DNA of 64,000 nt from Rhizobium sp. CFBP 8762 (GTDB taxonomy: Bacteria > Pseudomonadota > Alphaproteobacteria > Rhizobiales > Rhizobiaceae). The position numbers were made by a program, and so were the translations under genes. The stretch lies in assembly GCF_014841565.1 (NCBI RefSeq), contig NZ_JACYUD010000006.1, positions 62,001-126,000 on the forward strand. Direction: 5' to 3'. The notes beneath the pieces are model-generated. The model did not search any database and was not told where the DNA came from. It was given only the letters and a program-made list of their open reading frames with translations. Positions 18,246 through 28,900 of this stretch are shown here, in pieces; positions within the stretch are counted from its first letter, which is position 1; the number at the start of each line of letters is the position of its first letter.

Positions 18246-18524
18246 ATGGCAATTAATGAAAATATTCCGGGCCTTGTTCCTGCCCCCACCGGCAAGCGCA
18301 AGCGCCTCGGTTCCGGCCTCCACCCCTTGCATGAAGCGGCAATGCGTATTGCAGATATAGGCCTTAACCGTCCGCGAGAAAAAACCCGTGACCTTGTCGG
18401 ACTTTTGCTGACGCATGGCGCACGCGCCTGGCGTTCAACCCAACCTGAAGCGAAACTGCGTATTCGTGTTCGCGGCTCGGCAAATGCATCGCCACTGCGT
18501 ATGAAATTGCCACAGGGTGAGTAA
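18246..18524 (+). CDS. Small conserved hypothetical protein
   Basis: A 92-residue basic protein with no recognised domain. It starts MAINENIPGLVPAPTGKRKR, has a helix-rich middle (LHEAAMRIADIGLNRPREKTRDLVGLL) and a basic tail. It follows dacA by 61 bp on the same strand, so readthrough from dacA is possible; a weak GC hairpin at 18190-18208 lies between them without a T-run. It converges on the DUF1489 gene nine bases away. Codon use and context support a real gene, but I cannot assign a function. Confidence 0.65.
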   Translation: MAINENIPGLVPAPTGKRKRLGSGLHPLHEAAMRIADIGLNRPREKTRDLVGLLLTHGARAWRSTQPEAKLRIRVRGSANASPLRMKLPQGE

Positions 18525-18533
18525 AGCTGTATT

Positions 18534-18971
18534 TTAAAGCAGGCCAAGTTCCGCGAGTTCCCGTCGAAGCTCCGAAGGCATCTCTGCCGCCTCGCCGGTC
18601 AAAACCGTCAGATCCCGAGGGTTTTCGCCTTCCTTCAGATAACGCCATCCCTGAAACGCCCGTCGCGGCTGCGGCACGGTCTCAATGACTTCAGGCCCTA
18701 ATTTCAGGTCACAACGGGTAATGCCTTCACCATCGATGAATGTGCGAATATCCAGCAGATGCTGGCGGGCCTGAACCTGGCCTTTGATGACCCAGTAGAG
18801 CGACCCGCCATCCAGCAACTCCTCAATACGTTTCGGCACCATTCGGGTTACGTGAGACGAATGGGGATCACGACCGGCGGCAACTTCCAGAAGCGCTCGA
18901 CGCGAAACCCAGTCACGCAGGTCATCGATTGAGTCGGCGCCAACACACAATTTAATCAGATGTAATGCCAT
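18534..18971 (-). CDS. DUF1489 family protein
   Basis: A 145-residue cytosolic protein matching the alphaproteobacterial DUF1489 family of unknown function. It opens MALHLIKLCVGADSIDDLRDW and carries HVTRMVPKRIEELLDGGSLYWVIKGQVQARQ and GPEVIETVPQPRRAFQGWRYL, which are the conserved blocks I remember for the family. No transmembrane or signal segment is present. It lies downstream of metC on the same strand, about 78 bp apart, so the two might share a transcript. Confidence 0.88.
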   Translation of the reverse strand: MALHLIKLCVGADSIDDLRDWVSRRALLEVAAGRDPHSSHVTRMVPKRIEELLDGGSLYWVIKGQVQARQHLLDIRTFIDGEGITRCDLKLGPEVIETVPQPRRAFQGWRYLKEGENPRDLTVLTGEAAEMPSELRRELAELGLL

Positions 18972-19049
18972 GCTTCATGTCCCGGCCTCAAGCGTCGTGC
19001 GACACTTCTGACGCATGATGTCGCTCGGCCTCTTTGTCTGCGCTGTACC

Positions 19050-20240
19050 TTATATAGAGCCAGCGGCGTCAAATCCCACACCGAGATCGGCGATAAGGTC
19101 CTTGGTATCTTCAAGACCGATCTGAAGCCGCAACACTGGCCCATCCTCCGGCACTTTGGTGATCGTTCGGTCAGACAATCCAACATGAACGGCCAAACTG
19201 CTGTAGCCACCCCACGACCATCCCAGACCAAACAACGAAAGCGCATCAAGAAACGCATGGGCCTTGGCCCTGAACTGATCGGGGCTATCAACCTTCAGAA
19301 TGAATGAGAATATGCCGCTCGCGCCTGTAAAGTCACGCTTCCACAGGTCATGCCCGGGAAAGCTTGGTAGCGCGGGCTGTAACACGCGCGACACGTCTTC
19401 CCGTTGCTCAAGCCAGCGCGCTATGTGAAGCGCACTTTCCTGGTGCCGCTCCAGTCGCAGGTTCATCGTTCGCAAACCGCGCAGAATCTGGTAGCTGTCA
19501 TCGGGCGACCCGCAGATGCCCAGCGTGATATTGGCCTGTTTCAACTGTTCCCAGTGTTGCGCATTCGCCGATACAGTTCCCATCAGGATATCGGAATGCC
19601 CGGAAGGATATTTCGTCGCGGCATGGATTGATATATCCACGCCATGCTCCAACGGTTTGAAGTAGAGCGGCGTCGCCCAGGTATTGTCCATGGTCACCAC
19701 GGCGCCATGTCGATGTGCAACATCAGAAATGGCTTTGATGTCCTGCATTTCAAAGGTGTTTGAACCCGGTGATTCCGTATGAACCAGCCGGGTGTTTGGT
19801 TTCATCAGCGCTGCAAGACCCGCGCCTATCGCAGGGTCGTAATATTCAACGGTTACGCCCAACCTTTTCAGCATGGTATCGCAGAAATGGCGGGTGGGCT
19901 GATAGACCGAGTCAACCACCAGTGCATGATCACCCGCCGACAAAAACGCCAGCATTGGAACGGTTACCGCCGCAAGACCCGAGGGAACGAGGATCGTTCC
20001 AGCAGATCCTTCCAGTTCATCAATGGCTTCGCACAAAGCATCGGTGGTCGGGGTACCACGGGTGGCGTAGGTGTACGGTTGAGCCCGCGTCTCCATACCC
20101 CTCGCATTGTCAAACAGCACAGTGGATGCGTGAACAACGGGTGGGTTGATGAAACCATGATAATCTTTTGGGGTAAAGCCGTTATGGGCGAGTTGCGTAT
20201 TGATCCCGGCATTTGCCAGCTTTGATTTCTTCTCGGTCAT
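19050..20240 (-). CDS. metC: Cystathionine beta-lyase
   Basis: A PLP enzyme of the Cys/Met metabolism family, 396 residues, cleaving cystathionine to homocysteine in methionine synthesis. The PLP lysine is K210 in HAATKYPSGHSD. The N-terminal YATRGTPTTDAL and VPSGLAAVTV loops carry cofactor-phosphate and substrate residues. The C-terminal GYSSLAVH matches beta-lyases rather than gamma-synthases. The ATG at 20240 is chosen because GGGA lies seven bases upstream; the in-frame TTG at 20258 lacks a ribosome binding site. It is divergent from aapJ. I looked for a SAM-II riboswitch in its leader and could not recognise one. Confidence 0.93.
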   Translation of the reverse strand: MTEKKSKLANAGINTQLAHNGFTPKDYHGFINPPVVHASTVLFDNARGMETRAQPYTYATRGTPTTDALCEAIDELEGSAGTILVPSGLAAVTVPMLAFLSAGDHALVVDSVYQPTRHFCDTMLKRLGVTVEYYDPAIGAGLAALMKPNTRLVHTESPGSNTFEMQDIKAISDVAHRHGAVVTMDNTWATPLYFKPLEHGVDISIHAATKYPSGHSDILMGTVSANAQHWEQLKQANITLGICGSPDDSYQILRGLRTMNLRLERHQESALHIARWLEQREDVSRVLQPALPSFPGHDLWKRDFTGASGIFSFILKVDSPDQFRAKAHAFLDALSLFGLGWSWGGYSSLAVHVGLSDRTITKVPEDGPVLRLQIGLEDTKDLIADLGVGFDAAGSI

Positions 20241-20550
20241 ATCGAATCCCACATCCAAGCTACGCTCGCCTGCTTTTCAACCCCGTGGAACGGCAGGTCA
20301 AGAACTTATCGAGCCTATGCCCCTTCAGGGCTGCTTCACGGCCTGATGACTGCTACAATCCACAGCAAATCGATTAAATTTTAGCGCTTATTGATATTTT
20401 GCCCGAAAAGAGGCAAAAAAGCGCACCCAGACTTGACCCGATGGTGATTTAATACTGTGATAGGGCACGCACGCTGAAAGCAGTAGCGGGTGCATCTGCC
20501 GGTCAAAGCTGGTGCGCTTATAATAAGGGACAACAAAAAAGGTTGTAAAT
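20241..20550. promoter_or_regulatory. Divergent metC / aapJ control region
   Basis: 310 bp without a gene. On the plus strand a possible aapJ promoter has TTGACC at 20433-20438 and TGTGAT at 20456-20461, 17 bp apart; the -10 match is only moderate. The minus strand has TTGACC in the metC leader but no convincing -10. The 20380-20420 section is AT-rich. I see no further gene or clear operator. Confidence 0.35.
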
Positions 20551-21576
20551 ATGGCGAAAAAGATTGTGACCGCGCTGGTTGGGGCCACTTTGCTGGGTCT
20601 GGGAGCACAGGGCGCTTCGGCTGCAACACTGGCTGATGTGAAAGCAAAAGGCTTTCTGCAGTGCGGTGTGAACACAGGTCTGACCGGTTTTGCGTCACCT
20701 GATTCGGCTGGAAACTGGACCGGATTTGACGTCGATTTTTGTAAGGCGGTTGCTGCTGCGGTGTTTGGCGATGCAACGAAAGTAAAATACACCCCCCTAT
20801 CAGCAAAAGAGCGTTTCCCCGCCGTACAGTCCGGTGAAGTGGATGTGTTGTCGCGTAATACAACGTGGACCATCAACCGCGATACGGCTCTTGGCCTGAA
20901 TTTCCGTCCGGTGACGTACTATGATGGTCAGGGCTTCATGGTTCGCAAAAGCCTGAATGTGAAATCCGCACTCGAGCTGTCCGGCGCTGCCGTTTGCGTG
21001 CAGACCGGTACTACGACGGAACTCAATCTGGCCGATTACTTCAAGACCAACAACCTTCAATACAACCCGGTCGTTTTCGAAAAGTTGGAAGAGGTCAACT
21101 CGGCCTATGATGCTGGTCGTTGCGACGTATACACCACGGACCAGTCCGGCCTGTATTCGCTCCGTCTGACGCTGGCAGCACCGGACGACCATGAAGTCTT
21201 GCCGGAAATCATTTCCAAGGAGCCACTTGGACCTGCTGTCCGCCAAGGTGACGATCAGTGGTTCGACATTATCAGCTGGGTTCACTACGCGCTTGTGAAT
21301 GCAGAAGACTTTGGCATCACTCAGGCCAATGTCGAGGAAATGAAGAAGTCGGCAAATCCCGATATTCAGCGCTTCCTGGGCGTCGAAGCCGATAGCAAGA
21401 TCGGCACGGATCTTGGGCTGACCAACGATTGGGCCGTGAACATCATCAAGGCCGTTGGCAATTACGGCGAAGTGTTCGACCGCAATATTGGCGCCGGGAG
21501 CCCGCTCAAGATTGAGCGCGGCCTGAATGCCTTGTGGAACAAGGGCGGGCTGCAATACGCTCCGCCAGTTCGCTAA
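20551..21576 (+). CDS. aapJ: General L-amino acid ABC transporter, periplasmic binding protein
   Basis: A 341-residue family 3 solute-binding protein of the AapJQMP/BztABCD system, which takes up a broad range of L-amino acids in rhizobia. The signal peptide is MAKKIVTALVGATLL...ASA, cleaved near residue 24. The mature start is TLADVKAKGFLQCGVNTGLTGFASPD. The protein then shows the ligand-binding blocks WTGFDVDFCKAVAAAVFGD, LSAKERFPAVQSGEVDVLSRNTTWT and CVQTGTTTELNLADYF typical of AapJ. AAAAAAGG precedes the ATG. It is first of four operon genes and is separated from aapQ by a strong hairpin. Confidence 0.96.
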   Translation: MAKKIVTALVGATLLGLGAQGASAATLADVKAKGFLQCGVNTGLTGFASPDSAGNWTGFDVDFCKAVAAAVFGDATKVKYTPLSAKERFPAVQSGEVDVLSRNTTWTINRDTALGLNFRPVTYYDGQGFMVRKSLNVKSALELSGAAVCVQTGTTTELNLADYFKTNNLQYNPVVFEKLEEVNSAYDAGRCDVYTTDQSGLYSLRLTLAAPDDHEVLPEIISKEPLGPAVRQGDDQWFDIISWVHYALVNAEDFGITQANVEEMKKSANPDIQRFLGVEADSKIGTDLGLTNDWAVNIIKAVGNYGEVFDRNIGAGSPLKIERGLNALWNKGGLQYAPPVR

Positions 21577-21589
21577 GCCTATTGATACA

Positions 21590-21628
21590 CTTCCCGGCGT
21601 GGTTGGCAAAAAAGTCCACGCCGGGAAG
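21590..21628 (+). promoter_or_regulatory. Intergenic hairpin between aapJ and aapQ
   Basis: A perfect 13-bp stem (CTTCCCGGCGTGG at 21590-21602 with 21616-21628) closes a 13-base loop, 13 bp after the aapJ stop codon. There is no T-run, so it is probably not a full terminator. Hairpins here in binding-protein operons usually protect the upstream mRNA from 3' decay or cause partial termination, giving more binding protein than permease. Confidence 0.75.
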
Positions 21629-21695
21629 CAGACTGGGAACGCTGAAAACAGTGCCCATGAATTGGCCATCAATGGTCTAGGGGAAAGAGGTTTTT

Positions 21696-22889
21696 ATGGC
21701 TATGGACGCCCTCAATCCGCCACGCAAAAGCGGGCGGACCGGATCGTTCTTTAACGATCCAAAAGTTCGCGGGGTCATGTATCAAGCGATTGCACTTTTT
21801 CTGATTGCTCTCTGCCTGTATTGGATCATTTCCAACACTGTCGAAAATCTACATCGCTCCAACATCGCCTCGGGATACGGCTTTCTAAATGGTCGGGCAG
21901 GTTTTGACGTCGGTCAGTCACTGATCGCCTTCACCAGCGATTCCAAATATGGCCGTGCTTTTATCGTCGGCTTGACCAATACCATTCTGGTTGCCGTTAC
22001 CGGCATTATTACCGCTACCATTATCGGATTTATCGTCGGCATCGGACGGTTGTCCAACAACTGGCTGATTGCGAAACTCTCTCTGGCTTATGTCGAGTTC
22101 TTCCGCAACATACCGCCGCTGCTGGTCATCTTTTTCTGGTATTATGCCATTCTGTCGCTGCTGCCCCTACCCCGGGAGTCCATAAATCTACCGCTGGATA
22201 CCTACCTGAACAATCAGGGTTTGCTGTTTCCCAAGCCGTTGGCTGGCGATGGTTTCGGTCTTACGCTGATCGCATGTCTGGTCGCCTTTGCTTTGGTCAT
22301 CGGCCTTGTCCTATGGTCGAAGAAGCGGCAGGCAGCCACGGGCCGGTCCTTGCCGGTGCTTGCCATCAGCATAGCGATCCTGATCGCCCTTCCCGCGCTC
22401 ACACTCATTCTTTCGGGAATGCCGTTGACCTTCGAGGTTCCGGTTGCCGGGCGCTTCGGTATTCGGGGTGGCTCTACGATTGGGTCCGAATTCATTTCGC
22501 TGTTTCTCGCGCTTTCGTTCTACACAGCAGCATTCATTGCAGAAATTGTACGTTCCGGTATCCGTGGCGTCAGCAAGGGTCAGACTGAAGCAGCTCATGC
22601 ACTTGGCATTCGTCCGCGTCAAACCACACGTCTGGTTGTTGTACCGCAAGCCATGCGGATCATCATTCCGCCGCTCACCAGTCAGTATCTAAACCTCATG
22701 AAGAACTCTTCCCTTGCGGTCGCCGTGGGGTATGCAGATCTCGTTGCCATTGGTGGCACGATCCTGAACCAGACCGGTCAGGCCATTGAAGTCGTATCCA
22801 TATGGATCATCGTCTATTTGTCGCTGAGCCTTATCACCGCTGCCATCATGAACTGGTTCAACGCACGCGTTTCTTTGGTGGAGAGATAA
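21696..22889 (+). CDS. aapQ: General L-amino acid ABC transporter, permease AapQ
   Basis: A 397-residue inner-membrane permease of the HisMQ type. It has a long N-terminal region with one early helix ([19 protein letters not shown]), then several helices. Near residues 295-325 is the EAA loop [23 protein letters not shown], which docks to the ATPase AapP. AapQ and AapM are longer than enteric homologues because of a periplasmic insert, and this length fits. The GGGGAAAGAGG segment precedes the ATG. aapM starts two bases after its stop codon, so these two are translated together. Confidence 0.95.
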   Translation: MAMDALNPPRKSGRTGSFFNDPKVRGVMYQAIALFLIALCLYWIISNTVENLHRSNIASGYGFLNGRAGFDVGQSLIAFTSDSKYGRAFIVGLTNTILVAVTGIITATIIGFIVGIGRLSNNWLIAKLSLAYVEFFRNIPPLLVIFFWYYAILSLLPLPRESINLPLDTYLNNQGLLFPKPLAGDGFGLTLIACLVAFALVIGLVLWSKKRQAATGRSLPVLAISIAILIALPALTLILSGMPLTFEVPVAGRFGIRGGSTIGSEFISLFLALSFYTAAFIAEIVRSGIRGVSKGQTEAAHALGIRPRQTTRLVVVPQAMRIIIPPLTSQYLNLMKNSSLAVAVGYADLVAIGGTILNQTGQAIEVVSIWIIVYLSLSLITAAIMNWFNARVSLVER

Positions 22890-22890
22890 C

Positions 22891-24048
22891 ATGGTAACGC
22901 AAAACCCAAGTTTCGTGCGCCGTGACATTCTGCCTCCAATCGCACCACCAACGAAAACCGGCGGTGTGGTCCACTGGCTGCGAACCAATCTGTTTGCAAC
23001 GCCGAAGGACACCGTTCTGTCTCTTCTTGCATTGGCGTTGCTGGTGTGGGTTCTGCCACACGCGGCCAACTGGCTCTTTGTCAATGCGTCGTGGTCCGGC
23101 ACTGACCGTTCTGTCTGCTCGACAGTGGCGCAAGGCGGCATCAAGCCAGACGGATGGAGCGGCGCCTGCTGGGCGTTTGTTGCAGATAAGTTTCCGCAGT
23201 TCATGTTTGGTCGCTATCCCGTTGAAGAGAGATGGCGTCCGATGCTTGTTGCGGTACTCTTCATCGCTCTTCTGATCCCAATCCTTATGCCGTCCGTCAA
23301 ACATAAGGCGGTCAATGCCGTGTTGCTGTTTGGCGCATTGCCTGTTGTCGCTTTCGTGCTGCTTCTGGGTGGTGTGTTTGGTCTCCCGTACGTGGAAACT
23401 CCCCTATGGGGCGGCCTTCTGGTGACTTTGATTCTGTCGTTCGTCGGCATATCGGTGTCACTGCCGCTTGGCATCATGCTGGCGCTTGGCAGACGCTCCA
23501 CGCTGCCCGTGATCCGGTTGTTGAGCACCATCTTTATCGAAGTGGTGCGGGGTATTCCCCTTATCACGGTTCTATTCATGGCCAGCGTCATGCTGCCTCT
23601 GTTTCTGCCTCAGGGCATGACCGTGGATAAGCTTCTGCGGGCGTTGATCGGGGTGTCACTGTTTGCATCCGCCTATATGGCGGAAGTTATCCGGGGCGGT
23701 CTGCAGGCTATTCCAAAGGGTCAGTATGAAGGCGCGGATTCCCTTGGCTTGGGTTACTGGCAGAAAACAGGCCTGATTATTCTGCCCCAGGCTTTAAAAC
23801 TGGTCATTCCGGGGATCGTGAATACGTTCATCGGTCTGTTCAAGGATACTTCACTCGTGTCTATTATCGGCATGTTTGATTTGCTTGGCATTGTCCGGCT
23901 TAATTTTTCCGACAGCGCGTGGGCTTCGCCCGTAACACCCATGAGTGGGTTGGTGTTTGCAGGTTTCGTCTTCTGGATATTCTGCTTTGGAATGTCTCGA
24001 TATTCTGGTTTCATGGAACGCGTCCTTGATCGCGGCCACAAACGATAA
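22891..24048 (+). CDS. aapM: General L-amino acid ABC transporter, permease AapM
   Basis: A 385-residue partner permease to AapQ. The first helix is around [19 protein letters not shown] periplasmic loop follows with several Cys ([12 protein letters not shown]...WSGACWAF). The C-terminal half has the permease core with the EAA loop [27 protein letters not shown]. It forms the heterodimeric channel with AapQ. It begins two bases after aapQ and is followed by aapP after 16 bp, in the order J-Q-M-P known from Rhizobium leguminosarum. Confidence 0.95.
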   Translation: MVTQNPSFVRRDILPPIAPPTKTGGVVHWLRTNLFATPKDTVLSLLALALLVWVLPHAANWLFVNASWSGTDRSVCSTVAQGGIKPDGWSGACWAFVADKFPQFMFGRYPVEERWRPMLVAVLFIALLIPILMPSVKHKAVNAVLLFGALPVVAFVLLLGGVFGLPYVETPLWGGLLVTLILSFVGISVSLPLGIMLALGRRSTLPVIRLLSTIFIEVVRGIPLITVLFMASVMLPLFLPQGMTVDKLLRALIGVSLFASAYMAEVIRGGLQAIPKGQYEGADSLGLGYWQKTGLIILPQALKLVIPGIVNTFIGLFKDTSLVSIIGMFDLLGIVRLNFSDSAWASPVTPMSGLVFAGFVFWIFCFGMSRYSGFMERVLDRGHKR

Positions 24049-24064
24049 TTTACAGGGGTATCCC

Positions 24065-24841
<777 letters not shown>

Positions 24842-24850
24842 GAGAGCATA

Positions 24851-24880
24851 GGGGTGCAGGCCACAACGGACCTGCACTCC
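24851..24880 (+). terminator. Probable terminator hairpin after aapP
   Basis: A 10-bp stem with one G-U pair (24851-24860 with 24871-24880) and a 10-base loop directly after the operon. It lacks a T-run, so termination is inferred from position only. Confidence 0.45.
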
Positions 24881-24944
24881 GCTGCATGGTCAGCCTTGAC
24901 TTATCACGCATAATGAACATATTGAGAACAAAAAGGTGTTCTTC

Positions 24945-25190
24945 ATGGCTGACGAGAAATATATCATCATTCCCTACAAGAAAAATCGCGGCAATCTGGT
25001 GCCGGGAGAAATGCGTCAGGCGTCGAACCCGGCTTCTGCTGAGCGGATTGCAGCTGCCATGGCGGATCGGTTCGTTGGCGTAGCTGCGTACGCGGTACAG
25101 GTGGATTCAGAAACCGGGGATATGAGCAGTCCCCGCATTCTCGGTGCGCATGGTGAGATACCTGACCTGGCAGCTTTGCTTGGCAATTAG
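24945..25190 (+). CDS. Small conserved hypothetical protein
   Basis: An 81-residue protein opening MADEKYIIIPYKKNRGNLVPG, with an alanine-rich helix (SAERIAAAMADRFVGVAAYAV) and a short beta-like end. No known domain, signal or membrane segment is apparent. The ATG at 24945 follows AAAAGG by eight bases; a GTG three codons earlier would sit within the ribosome binding site. It lies after aapJQMP on the same strand, separated by a hairpin, so it is probably independent. I recall similar small proteins in Rhizobiales but no function. Confidence 0.65.
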   Translation: MADEKYIIIPYKKNRGNLVPGEMRQASNPASAERIAAAMADRFVGVAAYAVQVDSETGDMSSPRILGAHGEIPDLAALLGN

Positions 25191-25239
25191 CATATCCAAT
25201 TCAGCAACGCCGACCATTTCCTGAAATCTGCAGGCAAAG

Positions 25240-25273
25240 AAAAACCCCCGCATCGCTCGCGCAATATCGGGGG
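25240..25273 (-). terminator. Rho-independent terminator for the exported Arg/Asp-rich protein gene
   Basis: On the minus strand a CCCCCG...CGGGGG stem (25273-25268 with 25250-25245) is followed by TTTTT (25244-25240). It lies 20 bp beyond the stop of the gene at 25293 and may also serve the convergent small gene. Confidence 0.7.
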
Positions 25274-25292
25274 CTCTTGGCACCTTGAAAAT

Positions 25293-25643
25293 TTAGATTT
25301 CCGGGCAGCCTCGTTCGTTTGCAAACGTCATACGGTCCGGGCCGCGGCGCGTCATGCCTTCCACAACAATGCGCCGGGGCGTGACGCGAACAACGTGGGC
25401 GCGTCGAAGGCCTGCATCGCGCGCTAGGTCCTCGGCATCATCAGGATCACACTGCCCGCGACCCGCACGACGGTCATCATCGCGATCGCGACGTGGCGGT
25501 GGCCCACGATCATCTGGGCGTACGATCCGCAGATCCTTGCCGAGTTGAAGTTCCAGATCCTGAGCAAACGCTGGATTGCTCAGGACAAGCGGGCTGAAGG
25601 CCAAGGTTGCGGCAGTTACAGTCAGGCACAATCTTTTAAACAT
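25293..25643 (-). CDS. Exported Arg/Asp-rich hypothetical protein
   Basis: A 116-residue protein with a standard signal peptide (MFKRLCLTVTAATLAFSPLV...AFA, cleaved near residue 27). The mature part begins QDLELQLGKDLRIV, continues into a low-complexity mixed-charge tract (RPDDRGPPPRRDRDDDRRAG, about residues 42-61) and ends in a compact block with two Cys (QCDPDDAEDLARDAG ... NERGCPEI). The Cys pair could form a periplasmic disulfide. I do not recognise the family; the C-terminal block looks conserved, the charged tract does not. It is divergent from the autotransporter gene across an AT-rich 302-bp spacer. Confidence 0.7.
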   Translation of the reverse strand: MFKRLCLTVTAATLAFSPLVLSNPAFAQDLELQLGKDLRIVRPDDRGPPPRRDRDDDRRAGRGQCDPDDAEDLARDAGLRRAHVVRVTPRRIVVEGMTRRGPDRMTFANERGCPEI

Positions 25644-25945
25644 ACAGGTGCTCCTTTATTCACTACGCCGGAGCAGCGTGCCCGCAAGCGCTTCAGCGCT
25701 ACAACACGCTCGGCTACACTAAGTTCCGCGAGCCACCATACACACGCTTCCGTCGCTACTCTTCGAAAATTATCTATTTATGATATAAAAAGTTCCCGTT
25801 GCATATTGAGCACAGATATAAACTTAAATCCTTAGCTAACGGCCAGCTATTCTCAACATAACCCATTTCGTTTACAGCATAAAAATCAGTTATTTATCCG
25901 CGCATCTGCGGAATTATATTAGACTTTACTTGCGGGGGAAGCACA
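25644..25945. other. AT-rich spacer upstream of the autotransporter gene
   Basis: 302 bp without a recognisable gene, visibly richer in A and T than its surroundings, especially 25760-25930. It must hold the promoters of two divergent exported-protein genes. TATATTAG-like sequence near 25914 could be part of a -10 for the autotransporter, but no matching -35 is convincing. Confidence 0.4.
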
Positions 25946-28900
25946 GTGGCAAATCATATTTTCAAAGGCTTCAATGCCCGGATGGGGATGATCTCAGGAT
26001 CTTCCGCGCTCAGCCCTGTCCGTTCACCGGCGCGTTCCGCAATGCTTCCTGTGCATGTCGTTGCAACCCTTTTCCCCCTTGCCGTTCTAGCTGCGCCGGC
26101 GTCTGCGGCTGATCTTTCCTGGCAAGGCGCACCGGATCAGGATTTCGCCAATCCGGTCGGCTGGGCTCCGTCTCAGACCCCAGCGTCCGGCGACAATGTC
26201 ACGATCACGATCAGCGAATCGGTTGTCCGCGCCAGTATCGCCGTGAACTCCATCGCCATCTCTAATAATGGTGTCCTTAACATTCAAAACGGGACGGTTT
26301 CGGCCTCGGGCGGCACTGTCCTGACAGGCGCGGCGACACTTTCGGTGCTTGAGAGCGGAACGCTCCTGTCGCCGGTCTCAGCCAATGGCGGAACGGTAAC
26401 CAATTCCGGCACCATATCATCCATCAACGTCGCGCAGCCCGCGACTGTGGAAAACAACGGTACAATCATCTCGGCGGTGAGCGCTGCAACGGTTACGAAC
26501 AACGCAACCGGCGTTGTCCAGACCATGGTGAATAGCGGAACATTTACCAACAACGGCCAGGTCGCATCTCTCGATACGTCAGGCAGCTTTACCAACAATG
26601 GCAGCGGCGTTGTTTCCGGGCAACTGAATGCCACGGGCGGTAGCGTTATCAACAACGGGACCCTTGGTTCATCCGCCGTGAGCGCAGGGGCCAATCTGGT
26701 CAACAATGTTGCCGCAACCGTCGGGGACGTCGTCAGCCAGGGCGAGGTCACCAATAACGGTTCCATATCCTCCGTGCGTTCCTCCAACCGGTTCAATAAC
26801 AACACAAATGGCGTTGTTACGGGAAATACTGTCGTGACCGCTGGCGAGGCTGCCAACAGTGGTCGCCTTTCATCGACCACGGTCGCTGGCGACGCAACAC
26901 TCACAAACAACGTGAGCGGTAGCATTACCGAAGTGAGCAATTCCGGCACGTTGAGGAATGACGGCGCGATTGCTGCGCTGACCTCCACATCCGGACAAGC
27001 CGTCAACAATGCCGGTGGCACCATCACAGGCATCGCTGCAATTTCCGGCGGCACGTTTATCACAGATGGAGCGGTCAGCTCGCTTTCCGTGACGGGTGGC
27101 GAAGCCATCGTCAATGGCACCGGTTCCGTGACGCAAGCGGCCACGCTCACTGGTGGCCGATTGACGAATAACGGGACCGTCGCAGCAACCACTGTGGGCT
27201 CGACTGGGTCTCTAATCAACAATCGGGATGCGTCCATTGCATCCATTCAGAATTCGGGCTCGGTTCTGAATGATGGGACCGTTCAATCGCTGAACAATAC
27301 CGCCGGAAGTTTCGTCAATAACGCTACAGGCACCGTGCAAGGGTCTACGGTCGTATCCGGCGGTAGCGTTGTCAACAATGGCACGCTGGCGGCAACGGAC
27401 GTTCAAGGTGGTGGTTCCTTTGTCAACAATGACACAGCTACGGTCGCATCCATCGTCAATGCCGGACAAAGCGCCAATTACGGCACAATTGTCGACGTTA
27501 CAAATACCGGGGGGACATTTGACAATGCCGGCTCCATTCAGTCTGCATCGATTTCCGGGGGCACTCTGCTCAACCGGGGCAGCGTAACCGGCACACTCGA
27601 TGTATCAGCAGGCGGCGTTGTGACCGGTTTCGGCTCCGTAGGGACGCTCGCACTCGGCAACGGCGCAGGCGTTAGTCCCGGCTTGGGTATTGGTACGCTT
27701 CGCGTTACCAACAATCTCCAGTTCAATCCGGGCTCCTACTACGCTCTGGATGTAACGGCGGACGGTCAGTCCGATCAGGTTGTCGTTCAGGGAAATACGG
27801 TTCTGAACGGAGGAAGTCTGCGGGTTCTCGCTGCTTCCGGACGCTACAGCGCCGATACCAGCTACACGATCTTGAGGTCAGAGGGCGGCGTCACAGGAGC
27901 CTTCACTGAAGCGACCTCCAACCTCGCTTTTCTGGATCCCACACTCAGCTATTCGGCAGACGACGTATCCCTGCGATTTGAAAGAAATGCCGTTCAGTTC
28001 GCGTCGGTCGCGACAACCCGCAATCAGGCAGCGGTTGCCCATGCACTGGAAACGCTGCCCGCCACCAACGCAGCCGTTGGAGCGGTTCTGTCTTCCACGC
28101 GGGACACAGCCGGGTTGGGTTTTGATCACCTGTCGGGTGAGATCTATTCGTCCACGGCCACCGCTTTGATCGAGGACAGCCATCTGGTCCGCGATACGGC
28201 GACCGAGCGGCTACGGGCCTCAGCCGGTTCACAAGACCCGGCAGTCTGGTCACGCGGCATTGGAGAATGGGGCGATATTGACGGCAACGGGAACGCCTCC
28301 GGTATTGACCACGATACACGCGGTATTCTGTTCGGAGGCGATACGACACTGGCCAACCCGCTTGCATCGGCTGGCTTTCCCGAAACATTCCGCCTGGGCG
28401 CCTTGTTCGGCTACAGCCGGTCCAACGTCGATGGTGACGTAAGCCGGTCCAGTGTAGAAAGCGACAATTACCATGTCGGCCTCTACGGTGGTACCGAATG
28501 GGGTAACCTGTCGTATCGATCCGGGCTCGCCTACAGCTTCCATGATGTTCAGGCAAACCGCAGCATAGCCTTCCCCGGGTTTGGAGACAGTACCTCTGCA
28601 AGCTACGATGCCAGCACGTTCCAGAGCTTCGGCGAACTCGCTTATCGCACCAATCTGGATACCGTCACGCTTGAGCCGTTCGCGGCGCTTGCCAATGTGC
28701 GGCTCCATACCGACGGCTTCACGGAGCAAGGCGGCGACGGACGTCTACGGGTTGGTAGCGAATCGACCAACACGACATTCACCACAGTTGGGCTTCGGGC
28801 ATCCACGCCTCTTGATATAATCGGGCCTCAAGCGTCTCTGTTTGGCACGCTTGGCTGGCGCCATGCGTTCGGGGATATTGAAACCGTGGGAACACGCAGC

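Noticed and set aside
20241-20400. SAM-II riboswitch in the metC leader
   Set aside because: metC of alphaproteobacteria often has one, but I could not find the conserved pseudoknot core on the minus strand.
26284-27246. 320-codon open frame antisense to the autotransporter passenger
   Set aside because: It results from the repetitive, biased codons of the passenger. It is Val/Pro/Thr-rich low complexity, has no domain and no ribosome binding site.
25946-27600. Possible CRISPR or direct-repeat array
   Set aside because: The repeats are imperfect, in frame and part of the autotransporter protein. There are no constant repeat units or spacers.
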